Source: Trichococcus alkaliphilus (lineage in GTDB: Bacteria; Bacillota; Bacilli; Lactobacillales; Aerococcaceae). Taken from it: DNA of 37,278 bases. Positions within the stretch are counted from its first letter, which is position 1. Each line of letters opens with the position of its first letter. The notes beneath the pieces are model-generated. The model worked only from the letters and a program-made list of their open reading frames with translations, did no database searches and was not told the origin of the DNA. Location: positions 1 through 37,278 of the forward strand of contig NZ_PXZT01000022.1 in NCBI RefSeq assembly GCF_003008695.1, read 5' to 3'. Shown here piece after piece: positions 32,766 through 37,278 of this stretch. The position numbers were made by a program, and so were the translations under genes.

Positions 32766-33758
32766 TTGACAAATCAATTTTTATACAGTGACACAAATAA
32801 ACGTTACCATACATGGAATTACCATCTGCAACAACACTTTGGCGAAAAGATATTCAAAGTCGCCATCGACGGCGGTTTTGATTGCCCGAACCGCGACGGC
32901 ACCGTCGCACATGGCGGCTGCACCTTCTGCACCGTTTCCGGATCCGGCGATTTCGCCCAAGACCGGATCGATCCGCTGCCTGTCCAATTGCGCAAAGGCA
33001 TCGACATGATGCACAAAAAATGGCCGAATGTAAAAAGCTACATCGCCTATTTCCAGAACTTCACCAATACGCACGCACCGGTGGACATCCTGCGCCACCG
33101 CTATGAACAGGTCGTCAACGAGGAAGGCATTGTAGGCATCATGATCGCAACACGCCCGGACTGCCTGCCGCCGGAAACAATCGAATACTTGGCTGAACTG
33201 AACAAGCGCTATTATATATGGGTGGAATTGGGACTTCAGACCATCCATGAGGAAACAAGCAAAATCATCAACCGCGCACATTCTTATGATACTTACCTGA
33301 AGGCAGTCGAAGAACTGCGTGCGCATAATATACCGGTGTGCACCCACCTCATCAACGGGCTTCCGGGCGAAACCCATGACATGATGATGGAGAGCGTCAA
33401 CCGTGTCATCCTGGATTCGGATATCCAAGGCATCAAGATCCATTTGCTGCATTTGATGAAAAACACCAAAATGCTTCGGGACTATCATCAAGGCAGGCTA
33501 AGATTGCTGGAGAAAGACGAATATGTGGAACTCGTCTGCGACCAACTGGAAGTCATTCCACAAGAAATCGTCATCCACCGCATCACCGGTGACGCACCGC
33601 GGGACACCCTCGTCGGTCCAATGTGGAGCCTCAAAAAGTGGGAAGTGCTGAACGCAATCGACCATGAGCTGGAACGCCGCAATACCTATCAAGGGATCCA
33701 CAATATCAGAAATAAGGTTGCGGAAGATGTTATGGTCCGCAGTGGACTTCAGTCATAA
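32766..33758 (+). CDS. TIGR01212/YtqA-type radical SAM protein
   Basis: The 330-residue protein matches the TIGR01212 (YtqA) branch of radical SAM enzymes. The iron-sulfur cluster cysteines are in FDCPNRDGTVAHGGCTFC, with the unusual wider spacing of this subfamily, followed by a complete TIM-barrel pattern (CLPPETIEYL, VELGLQTIHEETS, HLINGLPGETHDMM). Related proteins act in RNA modification or related chemistry; the substrate here is unknown. Translation probably starts at TTG 32766, six bases after GAGGTG. An upstream in-frame ATG at 32745 overlaps the -10. In Bacillus ytqA is followed by the methyltransferase gene ytqB; ytqB is not present here. Confidence 0.9.
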   Translation: MTNQFLYSDTNKRYHTWNYHLQQHFGEKIFKVAIDGGFDCPNRDGTVAHGGCTFCTVSGSGDFAQDRIDPLPVQLRKGIDMMHKKWPNVKSYIAYFQNFTNTHAPVDILRHRYEQVVNEEGIVGIMIATRPDCLPPETIEYLAELNKRYYIWVELGLQTIHEETSKIINRAHSYDTYLKAVEELRAHNIPVCTHLINGLPGETHDMMMESVNRVILDSDIQGIKIHLLHLMKNTKMLRDYHQGRLRLLEKDEYVELVCDQLEVIPQEIVIHRITGDAPRDTLVGPMWSLKKWEVLNAIDHELERRNTYQGIHNIRNKVAEDVMVRSGLQS

Positions 33759-33771
33759 ATTTATGAAATAG

Positions 33772-33816
33772 AAAAAAAGGAAAGCGTTCCGGCAATACCG
33801 GTCGCTTTCCTTTTTT
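33772..33816. terminator. Bidirectional terminator between the radical SAM gene and metK
   Basis: AAAAAAGGAAAGC pairs with GCTTTCCTTTTTT, with an inner CCGG/CCGG stem. Both neighbouring genes converge on it. Confidence 0.92.
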
Positions 33817-33840
33817 AAATTTGTGGTTTTGAGCTTAAAA

Positions 33841-35037
33841 TTATTTGCCAGCTTGGACATATGAAAGCAAAGCTTCTGTTTTGTCCGTCTTCTCCCAAGT
33901 GAAATCAGCATCTTCACGGCCAAAATGTCCGTAAGCTGCAGTCTTTTTGAAGATTGGGCGACGCAGATCCAACATTTGGATGATGCCTGCTGGCGTCAAG
34001 TTGAAGTTTTTGCGTACCGCTTCTATCAAAGTGGCTTCTGGATACTCGCTTGTCCCGAACGTATCGATCGCAATCGATACAGGTTCAGCAACACCGATAG
34101 CATACGCCAATTGGATTTCGCATTTTGTAGCTAAACCAGCCGCAACAATGTTCTTCGCGATGTAACGGGCCGCATAACTTGCGGAACGGTCAACTTTTGT
34201 AGCATCCTTACCTGAGAACGCACCGCCACCATGACGCGCATACCCACCATAAGTGTCAACGATGATCTTTCTTCCTGTCAGACCGGAATCACCTTTAGGT
34301 CCGCCGATAACGAAGCGTCCTGTAGGATTGATGAAGTATTTAGTGTCAGCATCCAATAATGCGTCGTCGATGACCGCATGGATGACATGCTCCAAAATAT
34401 CTTTTTTCAATTGTTCCAACGTGACATTCTCATCATGTTGCGTGCTCAAAACGATTGTGTCCACACGTTTCGGTTTGCCGTTCTCATCGTATTCCACGGT
34501 AACTTGCGTTTTTCCGTCCGGTCTTAAATATTCCAAAGTACCGTCTTTGCGGACTTCAGATAGACGTTTCGCTAACTTATGACTAAGCGAAATAGGTAAA
34601 GGCATCAGTTCTTCCGTTTCGTTGATCGCAAAACCAAACATCAAACCTTGGTCCCCTGCCCCGATTTCATTGTAATCCGTAGTCACTGACTCTCTGCGTT
34701 CCAATGATTCGTTGACGCCGATTGCGATATCGTCGGATTGTTCGTCCAAGGATACCATTACAGCTAAATTATCCGCATCAAAACCAAATTTACCACGTGT
34801 ATAACCAATTTCAGTTACAGTATCGCGGACAATCTGTTGGATGTTTACGTATGCGCTTGTAGTGATCTCACCAAAGACAACTACCAGTCCTGTCGTGACG
34901 ATCGTTTCGCAAGCAACACGCGCATTTGGATCAGCAGCCAACAGTGTATCCAGAATTGCATCGCTGATTTGATCAGCAATTTTATCCGGATGACCTTCCG
35001 TTACTGACTCTGAAGTAAATAATCTTTTTTCTACCAT
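33841..35037 (-). CDS. metK: S-adenosylmethionine synthetase
   Basis: The enzyme makes S-adenosylmethionine from methionine and ATP. The 398-residue product has the family signatures TEGHPDK (N terminus), [12 protein letters not shown] (about 120) and GGGAFSGKD (about 265), and the normal length for Firmicutes. The start ATG is preceded by GGGGG at eight to nine bases, and that same sequence is part of the SMK-box riboswitch. It is monocistronic, with its own promoter and a shared terminator. Confidence 0.97.
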   Translation of the reverse strand: MVEKRLFTSESVTEGHPDKIADQISDAILDTLLAADPNARVACETIVTTGLVVVFGEITTSAYVNIQQIVRDTVTEIGYTRGKFGFDADNLAVMVSLDEQSDDIAIGVNESLERRESVTTDYNEIGAGDQGLMFGFAINETEELMPLPISLSHKLAKRLSEVRKDGTLEYLRPDGKTQVTVEYDENGKPKRVDTIVLSTQHDENVTLEQLKKDILEHVIHAVIDDALLDADTKYFINPTGRFVIGGPKGDSGLTGRKIIVDTYGGYARHGGGAFSGKDATKVDRSASYAARYIAKNIVAAGLATKCEIQLAYAIGVAEPVSIAIDTFGTSEYPEATLIEAVRKNFNLTPAGIIQMLDLRRPIFKKTAAYGHFGREDADFTWEKTDKTEALLSYVQAGK

Positions 35038-35040
35038 TTT

Positions 35041-35110
35041 TCATTCCCCCATTTTTTGGTTACAAGGCGTCTTCACATATTGTGAATCCTATCGGGATAT
35101 TGCAATTAGC
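35041..35110 (-). promoter_or_regulatory. SMK-box (SAM-III) riboswitch of metK
   Basis: On the minus strand the leader reads CCCGATAGGA, then the hairpin UUCAC/GUGAA (P2), then GCCTTGTAACC and, six to seven bases later, GGGGGAAT containing the Shine-Dalgarno. GCCTTGTAACC and GGGGGAAT match the conserved SMK core. Known mechanism: SAM binding stabilises pairing of the Shine-Dalgarno with upstream sequence and blocks translation of metK. This class is found in Lactobacillales. Confidence 0.9.
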
Positions 35111-35130
35111 CTCTGAAAAGCAACATACCT

Positions 35131-35159
35131 AATATACGCTATCATCGTCGAAAAAGCAA
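35131..35159 (-). promoter_or_regulatory. Promoter of metK
   Basis: On the minus strand TTGCTT (35154-35159) and TATATT (35131-35136) are 17 bases apart, giving a leader of about 87 nt that contains the riboswitch. Confidence 0.65.
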
Positions 35160-35255
35160 CAAAAAATAAGAGAATTTCATCTTTGCGCCACGGAAGGTGC
35201 CCACAAAAACTTACTCCTCCAAACATTTTCTGGTCGCTTTTGACTCTTCAGTGGC

Positions 35256-35284
35256 TTGACATCGCAATGACGTTACCCTATGAT
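35256..35284 (+). promoter_or_regulatory. Promoter of the unknown membrane-protein gene
   Basis: TTGACA (35256-35261) and TATGAT (35279-35284) are 17 bases apart, about 65 bases upstream of the start codon. The stretch 35160-35255 shows no gene. Confidence 0.78.
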
Positions 35285-35348
35285 GAATTTGCGCAATATA
35301 TATGAGCTGATACCCTAACTGTACCCATTAATTAAGAAGGAAGAGATT

Positions 35349-36155
35349 ATGCTGACAATCAAGAAACAATTCATGCACCTGATGAACCACACCTTTTTAG
35401 CGATGCTGACAGCCCCTTTGACTTTGCTTCTTTTCGGAGCATGGAGAGGTATGACATTCAACGGACCCAACTATCTGCTGCTTTTCATGCTTTATCTATT
35501 TCTGATGTTTACCCATGCCCTCGAACGGCTCCTTTCGAAGAGTGAACAATCCGGCGCCAAACTCCCATATAAAATGATTCTCTTTTTCGGGATCCTTTCG
35601 ATTGGATCGTTGGCCAGCATTTCCTCTATATCGAACCTGATCCTGGCTGCCATTCTTTTGCTGTATTTTGTTTACTCGATTTTGCAATTTTATCCGTACA
35701 GTATGACAAATACTTTTTACGAGATATTGCTTAGACCTTTCTTCAAAGTACTAATCCTTTCGTCCATAGCCTTCTTCTCGCAGGCAAACTTTATTCCACT
35801 TCAGCTGCAATACGAATTGTTTCCATTGATCCTATTCCATATCTTTGGTTTGATACAGATTCAGATCAAGAATACTGCGGGCAGCGATCGCCCAATGACT
35901 TATTATCAACAATTGCTGATGAAACACTCAAAATCTTTGAAAATGACTTCCTTCCTGCTTGCCTATACGACAGCAATCTTGCAAATATTGAATCTCAGCA
36001 GCTCGCTATGGGCCATCATCTTATTCGGCTTGTCCGCTCTACTGGTCTTTCCTTTATTCAAGCGAAGATTTCAAGTCACCCTCAGAATTGAACAATATCT
36101 GGCCAACTACAGTTTTCTTTTCACAATGGGCTATTCCTTACTATTTTTGGTATAA
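35349..36155 (+). CDS. Unrecognised polytopic membrane protein
   Basis: The 268-residue protein has eight or nine hydrophobic segments (roughly 15-33, 40-58, 74-94, 96-116, 126-144, 150-170, 196-214, 219-238, 248-268). Loops are short and mildly basic. The overall topology could suit a UbiA-like fold, but the Asp-rich prenyl-binding motifs are absent, so I do not assign a family. AAGGAAG lies before the ATG. It has a strong promoter, a strong terminator, no operon partner and no signal of frameshift. It lies between metK and a tRNA array. Confidence 0.75.
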   Translation: MLTIKKQFMHLMNHTFLAMLTAPLTLLLFGAWRGMTFNGPNYLLLFMLYLFLMFTHALERLLSKSEQSGAKLPYKMILFFGILSIGSLASISSISNLILAAILLLYFVYSILQFYPYSMTNTFYEILLRPFFKVLILSSIAFFSQANFIPLQLQYELFPLILFHIFGLIQIQIKNTAGSDRPMTYYQQLLMKHSKSLKMTSFLLAYTTAILQILNLSSSLWAIILFGLSALLVFPLFKRRFQVTLRIEQYLANYSFLFTMGYSLLFLV

Positions 36156-36159
36156 CAGA

Positions 36160-36204
36160 AACAGGCAGTTGCACCGGTCAATCGACTGGTGCAGCTGCCT
36201 GTTT
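36160..36204 (+). terminator. Terminator of the unknown membrane-protein gene
   Basis: AAACAGGCAG-TGCACC-GTC pairs with GAC-GGTGCA-CTGCCTGTTT around AATC, five bases after the stop codon region. Confidence 0.88.
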
Positions 36205-36212
36205 ACGTATAA

Positions 36213-36239
36213 GAAAAAAGCACTCAAAAGAGTGCTTTG
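36213..36239 (-). terminator. Terminator of the tRNA array
   Basis: On the minus strand AAAGCACTC pairs with GAGTGCTTT around TTTT, followed by TTTTTT, just beyond the last tRNA gene. Confidence 0.9.
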
Positions 36240-36245
36240 CAATGA

Positions 36246-36317
36246 TGATCCGTACGGGAATCGAACCCGTGTTACCGCCGTGAAAGGGCGGTGTCTTAAC
36301 CGCTTGACCAACGGACC
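36246..36317 (-). tRNA. tRNA-Glu (UUC), copy 1
   Basis: A complete cloverleaf: acceptor GGTCCGT/ACGGATC, anticodon loop CTTTCAC with TTC, T-loop GGTTCGATTCC. Last gene of the array. No encoded CCA. Confidence 0.96.
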
Positions 36318-36333
36318 ATAAAGATAGCAAAAA

Positions 36334-36407
<74 letters not shown>

Positions 36408-36474
36408 TACAAAAGCGCATGACGCGAATCGGATTCGCGATATTAGATCCTCATTCAACTGAAATCAGAATCAA

Positions 36475-36547
<73 letters not shown>

Positions 36548-36579
36548 ATAATAATATTATGACCCAAAGGCCATGACAA

Positions 36580-36651
36580 TGATCCGTACGGGAATCGAAC
36601 CCGTGTTACCGCCGTGAAAGGGCGGTGTCTTAACCGCTTGACCAACGGACC
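36580..36651 (-). tRNA. tRNA-Glu (UUC), copy 2
   Basis: Sequence identical to copy 1 over the whole gene; anticodon TTC. Confidence 0.96.
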
Positions 36652-36676
36652 ATAAGATTGAAAATAAATAATGCAA

Positions 36677-36749
36677 TGGAGGTTGACGGGATCGAACCGC
36701 CGACATTCTGCTTGTAAGGCAGACGCTCTCCCAGCTGAGCTAAACCTCC
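36677..36749 (-). tRNA. tRNA-Val (UAC)
   Basis: Acceptor GGAGGTT/AACCTCC, anticodon loop CTTACAA (TAC), T-loop GGTTCGATCCC. The only Val gene in the visible array. Confidence 0.95.
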
Positions 36750-36765
36750 ATAATGCTGGAAACAA

Positions 36766-36837
36766 TGATCCGTACGGGAATCGAACCCGTGTTACCGCCG
36801 TGAAAGGGCGGTGTCTTAACCGCTTGACCAACGGACC
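36766..36837 (-). tRNA. tRNA-Glu (UUC), copy 3
   Basis: Identical to copies 1 and 2. With the following Ile gene and their spacer it repeats the 36246-36408 segment. Confidence 0.96.
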
Positions 36838-36853
36838 ATAAAGATAGCAAAAA

Positions 36854-36927
<74 letters not shown>

Positions 36928-36938
36928 TTCTTAAAAAA

Positions 36939-37009
36939 AGCGGGTGAGGAGAATCGAACTCCCGACATCAGCTTGGAAGGCTGGGGTTTTACCACTAAAC
37001 TACACCCGC
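36939..37009 (-). tRNA. tRNA-Gly (UCC)
   Basis: Acceptor GCGGGTG/CACCCGC, anticodon loop CTTCCAA (TCC), T-loop AGTTCGATTCT. 71 nt, discriminator T. Confidence 0.94.
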
Positions 37010-37010
37010 A

Positions 37011-37086
37011 TGGCGGCTCCGACGGGATTTGAACCCGCGATCTCCTGCGTGACAGGCAGGCATGTTGACCCCTACACCACGGAACC
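37011..37086 (-). tRNA. tRNA-Asp (GUC)
   Basis: Acceptor GGTTCCG/CGGAGCC with discriminator G, anticodon loop CTGTCAC (GTC). It is followed by an encoded CCA (37011-37013), unlike the other complete genes of the array. Confidence 0.95.
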
Positions 37087-37123
37087 ATGCGTTAAAAAAG
37101 TAACACTGTGGACTTGCATCCAA

Positions 37124-37196
<73 letters not shown>

Positions 37197-37228
37197 ATAA
37201 TAATATTATGACCCAAAGGCCATGACAA

Positions 37229-37278
37229 TGATCCGTACGGGAATCGAACCCGTGTTACCGCCGTGAAAGGGCGGTGTC
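37229..37278 (-). tRNA. tRNA-Glu (UUC), copy 4, cut by the window end
   Basis: The 3' 50 bases, including the anticodon arm start, are identical to the other Glu copies. The 5' part lies outside the window. Confidence 0.9.

Overview
The window looks like a chromosomal housekeeping segment of a low-to-mid GC Gram-positive bacterium of the order Lactobacillales, most probably a Carnobacteriaceae-type genome such as Trichococcus. That taxonomic guess is an inference. It rests on the gene order, two T-box leaders (pheST, leuS), an SMK-box (SAM-III) leader in front of metK, which is characteristic of Lactobacillales, strong AGGAGG-type ribosome binding sites, and frequent TTG/GTG starts. I see no phage, transposase, CRISPR array or obvious defence island.

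Layout. 1-5400: a DUF948/YtxH stress-type pair, an MscS channel, then a minus-strand cluster murI-rdgB-yfcE-like phosphodiesterase-cbpB, and an orphan P-II-like gene. 5400-6670: a non-coding stretch with a ~100-nt imperfect hairpin, a possible 36-aa membrane protein, a yslB homologue and a GC-rich tandem-repeat island. 6670-17400: a block with strong Bacillus synteny, trxA, mutS2, cvpA, zapA (with an unusually long tail), rnhC, pheT-pheS with T-box, an HxlR regulator and a TrmH-family rRNA methyltransferase. 17500-20820: a coiled-coil M23 peptidoglycan hydrolase, a YjzC-like small protein, yqeY and a TIGR02206-type membrane protein. 20900-24970: a murJ/ytgP-rsuA-like-pepV operon. 25200-32600: a LysM-bearing polysaccharide deacetylase, leuS with T-box, and a 1032-aa secreted wall hydrolase combining a glucosaminidase domain, an M23 peptidase domain and nine LysM repeats. 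32700-36200: a YtqA-type radical SAM protein, metK with SMK box, and an unrecognised polytopic membrane protein. 36210-37278: a minus-strand tRNA array of at least eleven genes, cut by the window end.

Functionally the window is rich in cell-envelope genes (murI, murJ-like flippase, pepV, two M23 hydrolases, a NodB-type deacetylase, c-di-AMP receptor CbpB, MscS) and in translation genes (pheST, leuS, tRNAs, rRNA modification). The features most worth a second look are the dual-domain nine-LysM hydrolase, the ~100-nt hairpin after the P-II gene, the GC-rich repeat island bracketed by a 10-nt direct repeat, the extended ZapA, and the tRNA array built from segmental duplications. Most of the window is ordinary, and I found no convincing new multi-gene system.
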